From Pholiota molesta (taxonomy: Eukaryota; Basidiomycota; Agaricomycetes; Agaricales; Strophariaceae), in contig JACGCK010000149.1 in the NCBI GenBank assembly GCA_014925825.1, positions 47,856 to 111,855 of the forward strand: 64,000 bases of DNA, written 5' to 3'. Within the stretch, counting starts at the first letter, position 1. The number at the start of each line of letters is the position of its first letter. The translations under genes and the position numbers were made by a program. Shown here one piece after another: positions 12,145 to 23,727 of this stretch. A model generated the notes under the pieces. The model was not told where the DNA came from. It did no database searches and was given only the letters and a program-made list of their open reading frames with translations.

Positions 12145-13936
12145 CATCCCACTATTACCTTACCTAACGGCGTCTTTGCCATGACGCTCAACACTTCAAA
12201 TAGAACCTGTAAAATATAGTGAGCAAAGCGAAAGGACAGCCTAAGTAGGTGGCCTAATGCCTGCTTACATCTGCAGCAGCCTATTATGGGATATCAGTAT
12301 CAGGTGGGAAACTGATCCGGATGCGCCACATACCATAGTTGTCAATTCCGCATTAGTATCGTATGCAGGTGCCACTTCGACGATATCTGCTGAGACGATG
12401 TGAAGACCGTCGAGACCGCGCAAAATAGTGCGCAGTTCTCGGGTAGACCAGCCCCCTGTTTCTGGGGTACCGGTCGCTGGCGCGAAAGCGGGGTCTATGG
12501 AGTCAATCTAAAAGGAATCGGTGTTGAATACATGCCAGAAAATAGTCGAGAAATAATCCTCACGTCAATAGACAAGTACACAGGATTGCTTCCCACTGTC
12601 TCGCGTATCTTCTTGATAATGCCATCCGTTCCTAAACGCCGTGTTGTGTTGATATGATGTCTAGCAAAAACTAAGACTGATCTTACCTAGAGTGTCTATT
12701 TCCCGGGCTTCGATTCGTTGAAAGCCCGCGTCGTCGTCGTTATCGTAGTCTTCCGGACCAGATAAAGTAGTCCTAATGGCACCGTGCTATGAAAGGAATG
12801 AACTAGGATCAAAGTTCATAGGCAAAAAAAAATGGAACGGTAAAGATGGAGAAATGGAATGAAGATACTTGCAATGGATGTTCCGTTCTTGATTAGCCCT
12901 TCTTGGCTTGCCCAATAGAAGTAGGTGCCGTGGTTTATGGCGGCTTGGTCAGACGGAGCACCACCAAAAACAGAGGGCTTCCAGGTGTCTGTTAAACCTG
13001 ACGTCTGAGCCAAAGCACCGAAATATCATATCTAATCGGCGGTACATACCAAGATGTGAATCAAAGTGGATCACGGATATGGGCCCATATATAGAATAAA
13101 TAGAACGCAATAGGGGGAGAACGATGGTGTGATCACCTCCAAGGGTAATAATACGGGGGTGATTTTTCCCGTCGAGGGAAATGGGAGAAAGCTGTTCTCC
13201 TGTGACGGAATCATTCCCTAAGGGCGAATAAGCTTCACGATGGAGCAATGCCTTGTGTCCATCTTCGATTTGTTGTATAGCATATTTGTTGTCATAAGGC
13301 CTGTAAAAAGTAATTGTTAACGCTTGAATCTTATCAGCAGTCCTAGATTTTCAGACTTACGTGACTGGTATATCGCCGCAGTCGACAATCCTCAGGCCAG
13401 CGTTGAAAGGGTTGACTTGGAGAGGAACATTGTAGCCCCCATATAAGGTCAAGCGGCGAGAACCCGCGCGAATACCCGCTGAACAGAAGAAGCGTGCAAG
13501 TCAGTGAAGAAGCCGTATATATGAATAATTTCAGTACCTGGTCCGAAACGTGCTCCGGGCCTGTAGCTAGTACCGGTGTCCTACGTTTCGTTAATTCGTA
13601 CGTATTTTTGTTTGATTATGCGGAATAATTCTTACAAACGGAGCGCCGATGAAGGCAATATCAAAGGGCGTATCGCGCTCTCTCGTAAGACATTGCACCC
13701 AGGGAAGTCTGGCGAATGTGGTGATCCCAGAGAAAATCGCATCGGCCGTCACTACTTAAAAGTTAGAAAAAATACGTATTATCGCAAGAATACGCACCTT
13801 CCCCGTTACTTCCACGGTATATAGGTTGGAAAGGGAATTTCGCAAAACCCAGAGGAAGTTGGTCATCGTGGTGGTCACCGTGGGCGCTACCCAAGACAAT
13901 GAGGGATCCGAAGGCGACGATTGACAGCAGTTTCAT
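12145..13936 (-). CDS. Agmatinase-like ureohydrolase with signal peptide
   Basis: Arginase/agmatinase superfamily; hydrolyses a guanidino group to give urea plus an amine (putrescine if agmatine is the substrate). The start at 13936 gives [20 protein letters not shown], a typical secretory signal peptide, followed by [16 protein letters not shown]. Mn ligands are present: GGDHT (about 13130), DSHLD (split by an intron near 13040) and SIDIDSIDP (about 12575). Also visible are [20 protein letters not shown] and the C-terminal [12 protein letters not shown]. The C-terminus ends [17 protein letters not shown] with TGA at 12145-12147. The signal peptide implies secretion or a vacuolar location, unlike cytosolic arginase. 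There are about eight introns. It is divergent from the MATE gene. Substrate choice between agmatine and related guanidines cannot be settled here. Confidence 0.85.
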
Positions 13937-14440
13937 GGTTGGAAACTAAGAATCCGGTGGGAGATTAGGATGTGAGAACTTGCGGATTATTCGTTGGTCC
14001 TTTTATGAGAAATGAGAACGCAAGGCCGGTCGAATAAAGTGGGAAGGTGACAAAGAAATCGCCTCATGACCCCTGATCGTAATACCATACGATGGGGTAA
14101 AAAATTCAGCGGGAACAAGTGGATAAGATATGGACTCACCCTACTTCGTGTTTGCCTTGAGGTGATGGCACTCCACAAGGTTTGGGGATCTGAACTTATC
14201 GAGAATCTGAGATGACGAAAGTCAAGTGATAAGGTACGTCTACCTGCCTACAAAAATCAAATACGGATCGATCCAGTTGGGGAAAAACTCACAGCCAGAT
14301 GTGTGGACCGAAAATCTCGCATAGTGCTTGAAGCCAACTGTTTTGGGCAGATAAATAGTCGGCCAAATCACTGGGACACCAAAAGGCGGAAGCAAATTTT
14401 CCACTTGCTCCGGAACAATTCTCCCACTCGCGTACTTTCT
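13937..14440. promoter_or_regulatory. Divergent promoter region, agmatinase / MATE
   Basis: This shared 504-bp upstream region lies between a minus-strand and a plus-strand gene. An in-frame upstream ATG for the MATE gene lies at 14303 and would add 46 residues of non-membrane sequence. I prefer 14441, which starts [16 protein letters not shown], as is common in fungal MATE proteins. Confidence 0.4.
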
Positions 14441-16472
14441 ATGGCTTCTCCCTTACCTTCGCCTAACGAGAGCAGCCCCCTCCTCTCAGATGTCTATCGA
14501 CAAGACCGAGAACCTGCTGATGCTGAGACCCCTTCATCGTCGTCTTGTGTAACTGAAGTATACTTGCCCGATCAGGAAGGTGTCACCCAAGGCGATGGCG
14601 CGACGAAGTTGGACTTAAAACTTTTCGTTTCTCTCTTCTGGGACTCAGTCCCCGGTGAGCAAGCCTCCTTTCGCATATGTCGTATCACTGTCTAACACTT
14701 ATGCTGTTGAAAACCCTGCCTAGTCATACTGTCCTATATCCTGCAAAATTCCATTCAAACAGCTTCCATTGTAATTACGGGACGCCTTGGGCCGAATGAA
14801 TTATCAGTTGCGGCATTCTCACTGATGCTTGCATTTGTCACTGGCGAGTCCCTTGTTCTGTCTCCTATATAACGAGAAGGATCCCACGTTTTGATGTTTA
14901 GGGTGGATTGTGGCATTGGGAGGAACGACGGCGCTGGATACTCTCGGATCGCAAGCTTATACCGGTGGCACCCGCAAGACCGATTTGTCCATTCATTTTC
15001 AGAGATGCCTCGTTAGCCTATGGACCCTTCTGATACCTGTCGCGATCCTTTGGGCCAACATGGAGCGTATCCTGCTTGCTTTTGGACAGGCCGACCATCT
15101 AGCCAGGGATGTTCAAGTTTTCTTGCGCATCCTGATCTTGGGAGCGCCTGGGTATGTGGGGTTCGAAAGTCTCAAGAAATATTTGCAATGCCAAGGCAAG
15201 AAACTCATTTCAATGCTCGTGTAACAGCTTTCCTGATGAAAGCCTATACAGGGATCATGGCAGCCTCGACTATAATCTTGATCATCGTGTCCCCAATTAA
15301 CATTTTTCTCAACGTATACCTGGTACATTACACCTCACTCGGGCTGCTTGGCTCTCCGTTAGCAGTCTCGATAACCTACTGGCTATGCTTCATTTTTCTC
15401 ATCGTTCTCGCCTGTCTATCCCCCACTCATAAACGGAATGGAACTTGGGGTGGGATACAAATCATGGCGGTCTTGAACCCCAGCAGCTGCTACGAGTTTC
15501 TCAAACTCGCAATCCCAGGTATCCTCATGGTCGGCACAGAATGGTGAATACACAATTTTTTTTTTGGATAAGATCTGCTTCGTCTGACGTTTGCTCAGGG
15601 CTGCATTTGAGATCGTAGCTTTGGCGGCAGGCCGTCTCGGAGAAGTGCCGCTTGCCGCACAGTCTATCATTATGACCACCGATCAAAGTGAGGTCCCACT
15701 GTCCGCGTGGAACCATGGTGCATGCTCACACGTAATATCTAGTTCTCAATACCCTTCCTTTTGGAATCGGTGTAGCTGCGTCTACACGAGTCGGGAATTT
15801 CATTGGGTCCCGCTCCCCAAAGGACGCCAAATACGCCGCTCACGCGTCGGCTCTTCTCAGCGTTATTCTGGGCTCGATTGTAATGACGGCAATGATCGCG
15901 TCAAAAGATGTATGATTCTTCATTATCATGCTCGACCATTGAATCACTTATTAATCTCGTCAATTATCATAGGTATATGGTTTAATGTTCAGTGATGACA
16001 GGGACGTTGTTCTGCTTGTCAGTAAGGTCATGCCGCTTGTTGCCTCGTTCCAGGTTGCGGATGGTTTGGCAGGGTCTTGCGGCGGTGTCCTTCGCGGTCA
16101 AGGTAGACGTTTCTGTTGTATTGAACGATAACATAATCTAATCTTGATATAGGGCGACAACATCTCGGGGCGCTTTTTAATATTGTCGCCTATTATGTTC
16201 TAGCCCTTCCGATGGGAATCGCACTGGCATTTCACCCTAGATTTTCTCTTGGATTACAAGGCTTATGGATCGGTCAGTGGAATTACTAGTCATATTGATT
16301 TCTTCATTGATATAGACATGATTGTGTAGGCCAAGTTGTTGCCCTCTTCATAGTCGGCATTGGTGAATATTGTGTGGTTTGGCTTGGTACTGACTGGGAG
16401 AACGAAGTCAAGAAGAGTGTTGAAAGGAACGAGAACGAGGCAAAGCGCCGCTTAAGCCATTCTTCCACTTGA
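14441..16472 (+). CDS. MATE-family efflux transporter (Erc1-like)
   Basis: Multidrug and toxic compound extrusion antiporter; exports cationic or metabolite substrates in exchange for protons or Na+ (family knowledge). A hydrophilic Ser/Pro-rich N-terminus of about 65 residues precedes the first MatE repeat ([19 protein letters not shown], then [14 protein letters not shown] and [17 protein letters not shown]). The second repeat begins near 15480 ([16 protein letters not shown], then [20 protein letters not shown] and a [13 protein letters not shown] motif). The C-terminal pieces [17 protein letters not shown] end in KRRLSHSST with TGA at 16470-16472. Twelve membrane segments are expected. 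One intron (15196-15251) has a GC donor. All joints checked keep frame. Confidence 0.88.
15196..15251 (+). other. GC-AG intron in the MATE gene
   Basis: The intron runs from gcaagaaa to ctatacag (56 nt) and joins LKKYLQCQ to GIMAAST, which is the conserved family junction. The alternative GT donor inside it would leave an intron of only 33 nt and add residues at a conserved point. Confidence 0.7.
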
Positions 16473-16847
16473 ACTAGCACTTATCTCAACGGTATAAACA
16501 GTTATGATTATGGTATATCTCTAGCAGACTCAAAGTAGACTCCAGTTTCCAATTTCTTCCAATTTAAATCGTTTCTTTCTTGATCCTGATTTACCTCGAC
16601 ATTGGACATTCGCCAAGCCTTGACGCGCCCGCGGCCCCGATGCCAAGAGAAGTCTGAGAAAGCGCCAATGAGGAGAAATATTCCAAATTTGGAGTATGTC
16701 GGGGCGGCTGACTCAGCAATCACGCTTAGGGAACACGACACGTCGACTTTCGACTCTCCACAAATCCTCCAACACTATCTTTTCCACAAACCTCCAAAGT
16801 TCAGCTAGAGCAGGGCTTTATCGAGGACACAACCAGCTACACTGGTC
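16473..16847. promoter_or_regulatory. STT3 5' flank
   Basis: A 375-bp gap between two plus-strand genes, expected to hold the MATE 3' UTR and the STT3 promoter. No clear TATA element was found. Confidence 0.35.
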
Positions 16848-19800
16848 ATGTCGACGGCCTACCCAATCCCAACCGACATCTCGCCAGCGACGGTCAAGAA
16901 CACTGCGTCATTGTTGCGCATCGTTGCCCTTACCTTGATTTCTGGTGCCGCAATCGCCTCTCGTTTATTTGCAGTCATCAACTTTGAAAGTATCATTCAT
17001 GAATTGTATGTTATACATATCATTTCTTGTTTCTCCAGAGTTTAACCAGATCCTCCGTGCAAACAGCGACCCATGGTTCAATTAGTGCGTATGAAGATAT
17101 TCACCCGCCTGCATCGATATTGACATGTCTATAGCCGAGCAACGAAAGTCCTAGCAGAAAAAGGCTTTTATGTATGTGCTTCTGCAGCACTGAACCAGAG
17201 AACACGTATCTAAAATGTCGTTGCAGGAATTCTGGAACTGGTTCGATCCTACCGCCTGGTACCCGCTGGGTCGAGTGGTTGGAGGAACCGTATACCCTGG
17301 TTTGATGGCAACAAGCGGTGTTATCTACAACATCCTACACTTTTTCAACCTTCCGGTCGATATTCGAAATGTCTGTGTCCTCCTAGCACCAGGCTTTAGC
17401 GCGTTGACTGCATGGGCCACCTATATGTGAGAATTCATCCCAATGTCGTATCTTCAGCAAATTCATACCTGTATACTTAGGTTCACGAAGGAAATGAAGG
17501 ACGAAAGCGCGGGCTTGCTCGCTGCAGCATTCATTGGCATTGTTCCTGGATATATTTCGCGTTCCGTGGCAGGTTCCTATGATAATGAAGCTATCGCCAT
17601 CTTCCTTCTCATGTTCACCTTCTACTGCTGGATCAAAGCCTTGAAGCAAGGGAGTGCGCTATTTGGAACTATCGCCGCCGTATTCTATTTCTACATGGTC
17701 GCAGCATGGGGTGTGTACCTGAGTAGTTTGATATCGAATCGGTGCAATCGCTGATACATCTGTTTCAGGTGGATATGTTTTCATTACCAACATGATTCCT
17801 TTACACGCCCTGGTGCTAGTACTCATGGACCGATTCTCTGACCGCCTCTACGTGGCCTATTCCTCCTGGTACGCGATCGGTACATTAGCTAGCATGCAAG
17901 TGCCATTTGTTGGATTCCAGCCTGTCAGCACCAGTGAACATATGGGCGCCCTTGGTATGTCGTCGCTTGGAATAAACTGCTTACAACTCCCTAAATATCT
18001 GATATGTGCTAGGTGTATTCGGACTGCTCCAAATTGTGGCATTTGGTCAACTCGTCCGTACCCATGTCTCTTCTCAACAGTTCCAGAAGCTACTCTTCGG
18101 TTCTGTTGTTGCCATTGGCGTATTGGGATTCTTTTCGTTCATCTTTCTCACATACAATGGAAAGATTGCGCCGTGGACTGGCCGCTTCTACTCTTTGTGG
18201 GATACTGGCTATGCCAAAAAGTGTGTTTCTCCTTTCATCATTTTAAGAAATTACTAGAGACTAATTTTGACATCTTTAAAGATACATTCCCATTATTGCA
18301 TCGGTTTCCGAGCATCAACCCACTGCCTGGCCATCGTTCTTCATGGATTTACAGTTCCTGATTTTCACATTCCCAGCAGGTGTTGTCCTATGCTTCCGGG
18401 AACTTCGGGATGAACACCTCTTTGTGATTATCTATGCCGTTATGGCCAGCTACTTCGCCGGAGTCATGGTCCGTCTCATGCTCACACTGACGCCGGTCGT
18501 GTGTGTCGCCTCAGCGGTCGCTCTTTCCACGCTGCTTGATACCTACATAGATCCGACCGAGCCAGTGGCTGATGACGACACCAGGAGCGAGGCCGATACA
18601 TCTACTGTCGTCTCAAATGGTTCTTCTGCTCCGTCCAAGAAGGCAAGGAAAGCGGCGGCTGCCACAGCCTCAACTCCATCGAAAAGCCCATTAAGTGATT
18701 TACTCACTGCTGCAAATAGTACATCCCAAGCTCGCGCTGGGAATACTTCCACAGGCATATTTGGACTTGATTCCCGGGCTGTGGTTGTCCTGAACGTGGT
18801 GTTCATGCTCATGTTTTTTGTCTTCCATTGTACATGGGTCACCTCTAACGCCTACTCATCCCCTTCCGTCGTTCTTGCGTCCACCAACCCCGATGGCTCA
18901 CAGCATATCATTGACGACTTCCGTGAGGCATACTACTGGTTGCGACAGAACACCCCTCAAGATGCTGTCGTGATGAGCTGGTGGGATTATGGATATCAGA
19001 TTGCAGGCATGGCCGATCGTCCCACATTGGTCGATAACAATACTTGGAATAACAGTAAGTCCAAGATCCACCCATCCCCGATGGCTCCTCTCCCCGGTTT
19101 GATTCAAACCTAATCTACTTTATTTTTCCCTCGCTAGCCCACATTGCCACAGTCGGAAAAGCCATGTCAAGTTCAGAAGAGGTCGCGTATCCTATTCTCA
19201 GGAAACACGATGTAGACTACGTACTTGTCATCTTCGGCGGTTTGATTGGGTACTCCGGCGATGATATCAACAAGTTCCTGTGGATGGTCCGCATCGCGCA
19301 GGGTGTTTGGCCGGAAGAGATTCAGGAGCCCAATTATTTCACACCTCAGGGAGAGTATAGAATCGATGACAGGGCTTCGCAGACCATGAAGGACAGCCTC
19401 ATGTACAAGATGTCGTATTACCGGTATGTTTATCCTCTTATTTATCCTCCTCTGCTTCTTCCCTTGTCGAAACCCTATATCTGTTATTGACGAGTTATTT
19501 TCTTCTGTTTTGCTCTGCGACATAACATTTTTTTGGTGATAGGTTCCATGAACTCTTTGGAACCAACCCGGGTACCGATCGTGTTCGTAATCAGCAAGTA
19601 CCCAGAGAAGGCCCAACGCTAGACTACCTTGGTTCGTCCAATATTTTTTTTCACATCCTAACCCCAAACGAAACGGCTCATGCTTGATCTTCCTCCTTTT
19701 GTTCCCATAGACGAGGCATTCACATCTGAAAACTGGATCGTAAGTCTTTCTATCTTTATCTTATCTTCCCATCACTTCTCGCGCTCAACTTCCAACACGT

Positions 19801-20044
19801 CTAATTGTATACGCTCGCGGGCTTTGATTTCGTACCCTCGCTTTCGTGCATTGCACCACGTTGGTGATTGAATTTTACTGACCACGTTTTTTCCTACTTC
19901 TTTTTTCACCGGGTGCAGGTTCGCATCTACGAAGTCAAAAAGGAGGATCCTCTCGGACGAGACCTCAAAAGCGCCAACGCGTTCGCAGCAGGGAAAAGGA
20001 GAAAGCGCAGCAAGCCTGTGTCCAGGAGGAAGGCGATTGTATGA
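16848..20044 (+). CDS. STT3: Oligosaccharyltransferase catalytic subunit STT3
   Basis: Transfers the lipid-linked oligosaccharide onto Asn in N-X-S/T sites in the ER lumen. The start gives [19 protein letters not shown], then a first membrane helix and ESIIHEFDPWFNYR, the first acidic catalytic motif, spread over three exons. Later motifs are [29 protein letters not shown] (second acidic motif), [14 protein letters not shown] (the SVSE motif) and the peptide-binding SWWDYGYQI (about 18985) followed by NNTWNN. The C-terminal lumenal domain runs through YVLVIFGG and [11 protein letters not shown] to a basic tail ending [11 protein letters not shown] Ser/Ala-rich insert (about residues encoded at 18560-18760) lies in the loop before the last helix. 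There are about 12 introns, including one 18-nt exon. The gene appears complete. Confidence 0.95.
17067..17084 (+). other. 18-nt micro-exon of STT3 (DPWFN motif)
   Basis: The exon lies between an AG at 17065-17066 and a GTGCGT donor at 17085. It supplies most of the EFDPWFNYR motif: the preceding exon ends GAA TT and the next begins C CGA. Skipping it would delete the motif but keep the frame. Confidence 0.8.
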
Positions 20045-21993
20045 ATACAGTGATGTTTGGACATTTTAAAATTGATTTCTGCTGTGGGTAATTACCATAT
20101 CATCTGTGTCTGGTTTGCAGTTTTGTGTATACCACGTCAGAAAACGCCTTTTTTCGGCCAACTCGAATATGCAGTGCGTCGCTGGTCAGAAGGTGACAGG
20201 TTCTGGCAGGAAGACGTCGACTCACTTCGTCGTCAGATTAAAGTTCACCTTGAGGACCGATAGATTTGTCTTGACCGTTCGGCTTCCTATATCCGAGTAT
20301 TGAACATAGGTCAGGCGGTACGAATACCAGTAGACTTTTTGCCTTAAGCGGCTGTTCACCAAACAGTAATTAGATCTTCCTCCGGAACTTCCTTCCCCTT
20401 CCAACTGTGATATTGATAAAGTCAGGTAGAGAACAGATAGGGAATAGAGTATATACGCGTTTTGGTCAATTGATCGATTGTCGGAAGGACGCTCCATGTT
20501 CTGGTTGCCTTTTCAAGCCTTTTAATTTCGGTAGTCTATCCTCGAAGTGCTAGTGACATGACTGAACCTCCTAGAAATCTTGCGGTGATATGCGCAGTCG
20601 GTTTTCTTCACAGGTGTGTAGAATGTTTGCTGCAACCAGTGCCAATGGGAATATCAATTAGGACACCGTCTATCTACGAAATAATGCATGGATGCTACGA
20701 ATAGAAGAGAGAGAAGAATTACTCAATTGTCCAAAAATTAGAGTCGGCTAATAGGACTATACATAGTTGTAACTTCGACGTCCTCAAGGCCAAGAAATCT
20801 TCTGCTTTGAGAACCGTGTTTGTGATTGAATATGAGCCGCAGTGGACGAGTTTGACAGAGTCTCAAGCTGGAGTCCGTCCCAAAAGTCCATAATATAAAT
20901 CATCGCCGGATCATGGGTGCTCTGGCGCCCATGCCAGAGATTGAGTTCACAGTCGCCTGAGTTTAAGTTATGTATTCTGGAAAACAGTTAGGGATAGACA
21001 AGCTCAGCCCAGGAGGGTGCTCGACGTCGAGGAGCCTGTGTTTGGTTGCATTTCATAGGTTTATCCAAGGTTCGGGGCTGTGATTCTACCATGCTTCCTA
21101 ACCGCCTTTTTGTCTCGGCCTCAGGTTATTTTGGACGGTGTTCATTGCAAACTTGCAATAGATGTGATCGTCTGAGCATAGACATAATAACGGTCAAGAG
21201 CGATGCATAGTGAACGTTTCTTGTAGCCCTTGTCGCAAGGAATCCCAACAAGAGAGAAGACAATGATCTTCGTGTCGACAGGCTAAATTTAGAATTTTAA
21301 ACGCAGTGTATCCCAAAATATCGCATCTGATGGTCGTCCATGGTCGAACTGACTCAAACATATGCTGTGCAATGTGCAGTATGGTCCAGCTTTCAGCCCC
21401 GCATGAGATTAATAAAATGCAAATCGGACTCAGCCACCAAGAAGTAGTTGATCGTGAAGGCCATATGCATGGTCGTCGGCTTGAAATAAGAATGAAATAC
21501 TGGTCAGCGGAGCACCCTACATATTCGCGGGGTCGATATTGTTTCAGGTCCATAGCCATTGGGCATGGAGATTCATATACAAATGTGAACCAGTGTCTTC
21601 GCCGTCCAGTAAATTCTTTAAAAAGTCCTGAGCGCTGAATGTGTCGAACAGTTTCGCTAGAGACGTCAAATAGACATGAGGTGATGGTGGGAGAAAAGAG
21701 GAAGGGTCTGTGACTGTGATGTGACACGGCTACCAAGCTGACCGCTGGACTGGCCTTGAACTCACCAGCCACCGCTTCCCGACCGCAGACGACTATTCAC
21801 TGCCTCTCTTTAACCATCCCGCTCATTTCACCTGCTCCTACTTTTTATATAGTCGTCATTCGCTTCCTAGCGTCAGTTTCGTCTTTTCGTGCTCTTTCAC
21901 GCCTTAGAACTCACATTTTTGCGACACCTATAGCTCGTCCCCATATCCTACTAATATTCCTTAGTTGCTCACAAAGGACTTATCTCTATCAAA
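20045..21993. other. 1.9-kb intergenic stretch with a short hairpin
   Basis: No gene recognised. A 192-codon minus-strand frame at 21194-21772 has no domain and poor composition. A perfect 7-bp inverted repeat (ctctggc / gccagag, 6-nt loop) lies at 20920-20939. The right end is the promoter of the GPI-protein gene and is pyrimidine-rich near 21840-21900. Confidence 0.4.
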
Positions 21994-22878
21994 ATGTTCA
22001 CTGCATACACGTTTACCGCCCTCCTTGCGCTCGCAGCGCCCTTCGTAGCACGCGCCGACGTGACCCCTACCGAGCCTGCTCCAGGCGACGTCTTCACCGC
22101 GGGGCAGACTTGCCACGTCGCCTGGAACGGCGATACTTCCTCGCCAACTATGTGGAAGGGCATGGCTATTGAGCTCATGTCGGGCAACAACTTCGACATG
22201 ATTCACATCACCAGTATGTTCTAATCTTTTTGAATATTCCCCTGACACTTCGTCCGGAAGTCATCATTTGGTTTTGACTTCTTTTAAATATATGGTACAA
22301 GACCTAATCATCGTCTTCTTGGATTCACAGCCGTCGCGACTAACCAAGATGGCACTGCCGCTGGTACATTCGACTACCCATGCCCCGCGGTGAACCCCAA
22401 TTCCCCCATCTACTTCTACCAGTTCTCGGCGCCTCTAAGCCCAAACAGTACGTGGACCGGGCGCTTCACTATCGCGTCATCCACCGGCGCCCCCACAACT
22501 CCCGCCACCAACGCCACCCAACCTGACGCCTCTAACGACCCGATCCCCTGGGGCGTTGGCGGCCTCGTGGACCCTAGCACAGCTGTTGCGGCGCCTTCGT
22601 TTGGCAACACGCCCACGAATGACACTGCATCGGGTGCGCCTGTGGGGCCACCGACTACTGCCGTCGCTGCTACCACCCCGACGCTGACCAAGATCTCGAC
22701 CACGCCTACGGCTGCGTCGAATGTCATCACCACTACCAAGGCTGGTAACTCGACTGCCGGGAGTGCCAACTCCACCACCACTGGTACCCAGGGAAGCGGT
22801 GCTGCTGCCCTGAGCCTTAGCGGCGCACAGTTTTGGCTGAGCGCGATTGCTCTGGGTCTTGCTGCATCTGTGTGGTGA
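21994..22878 (+). CDS. Ser/Thr-rich GPI-anchored protein with Kre9/Knh1-type N-terminal domain
   Basis: Probable cell-wall or plasma-membrane surface protein of unknown precise role; the N-terminal Ig-like domain is shared with Kre9/Knh1 beta-glucan assembly proteins. The start gives MFTAYTFTALLALAAPFVARA, a signal peptide. The domain follows: P(T)EPAPGDVFTAGQTCHVAW, IELMSGNNFDMIHIT, an intron of about 116 nt (22215-22330), then GTFDYPCPAVNPNSPIYFYQFS. A Thr/Ser/Ala-rich stalk with N-glycosylation sequons leads to a hydrophobic C-terminus (SGAQFWLSAIALGLAASVW), typical of a GPI-attachment signal. Length is about 255 residues. Confidence 0.85.
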
Positions 22879-23727
22879 TCATAATGTCCTTTATTGTCTT
22901 TTTTCATCTTTGGGGGTTTTTAATATTTGGATGATGATTTTCTATTATCGAAAAAGGAAGGACATCGTTTGGCGCTTCCTCTACTTTTTATCTCTCTTTT
23001 CGTGCTTCCTGTTGGGTATCTTCCAGGGAACTTCGGCGCACATATACCCCCAAGCATCTGGGCTGTGGATGTTCACATATATACCTATCAATCCTCATCG
23101 ATCATCATCACTACAAGCTCTTATCGCAGTGCATAATGCACGTCGCTACTGCTATTCATGCTATGTACAGACACTTTGGATACGGATTCTTCTAGGATTT
23201 GTGGGCTTATCTGGGATTGTGTTGTTTGTTGCGTTTCGTTTTCATTCTGTCGTTGTCGTTGTTCATCCTTCCTCCCATTACTTATTCCTTAATGATTTCC
23301 ATTGGACACCTACATACAACGCATCATTCGCATCGCACGTACATACCTACCTACCTATCTAGTCGCTTTTCCCATCTACAACATTCATAGTAGTGCCCAT
23401 GTCATTGGGAGATCCTTAACTGCGTAGTACGAACCTAAAAATCGAATCACTTATTCTGCCTTCTGGATTGATGGGATACAGAACCCACACGGCTGATGCT
23501 TATACTCTATGGAATTCAGCCCTGTCGAGTAAACCCCCATTTTACAGGCAATATTTCGTCCTGCCTTTTATTACTTTTGGATTTCTGGGTTAGTCGCGAG
23601 TCGTGTGACACATGCTAACGCGTGACCGTCGCGTATGTGTGACACGACGCGTCGGAATGGAAATTTCCAACCGGTGTACTTCCACTTATCACTCTCTAGC
23701 CTCCCTCTATACCCCTCGCCATATATC
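22879..23727. other. Intergenic, GPI protein 3' flank to RNase H2C promoter
   Basis: T-rich sequence follows the GPI-protein stop and probably includes its 3' UTR. Short tandem-like repeats (acctacctacctatc) occur near 23346. A 171-codon frame at 22847-23362 is T-rich read-through with no domain. Confidence 0.4.

Noticed and set aside
21194..21772. 192-codon minus-strand frame
   Set aside because: No recognisable domain, no splice context, Cys/Trp/Ser-rich random-looking composition.
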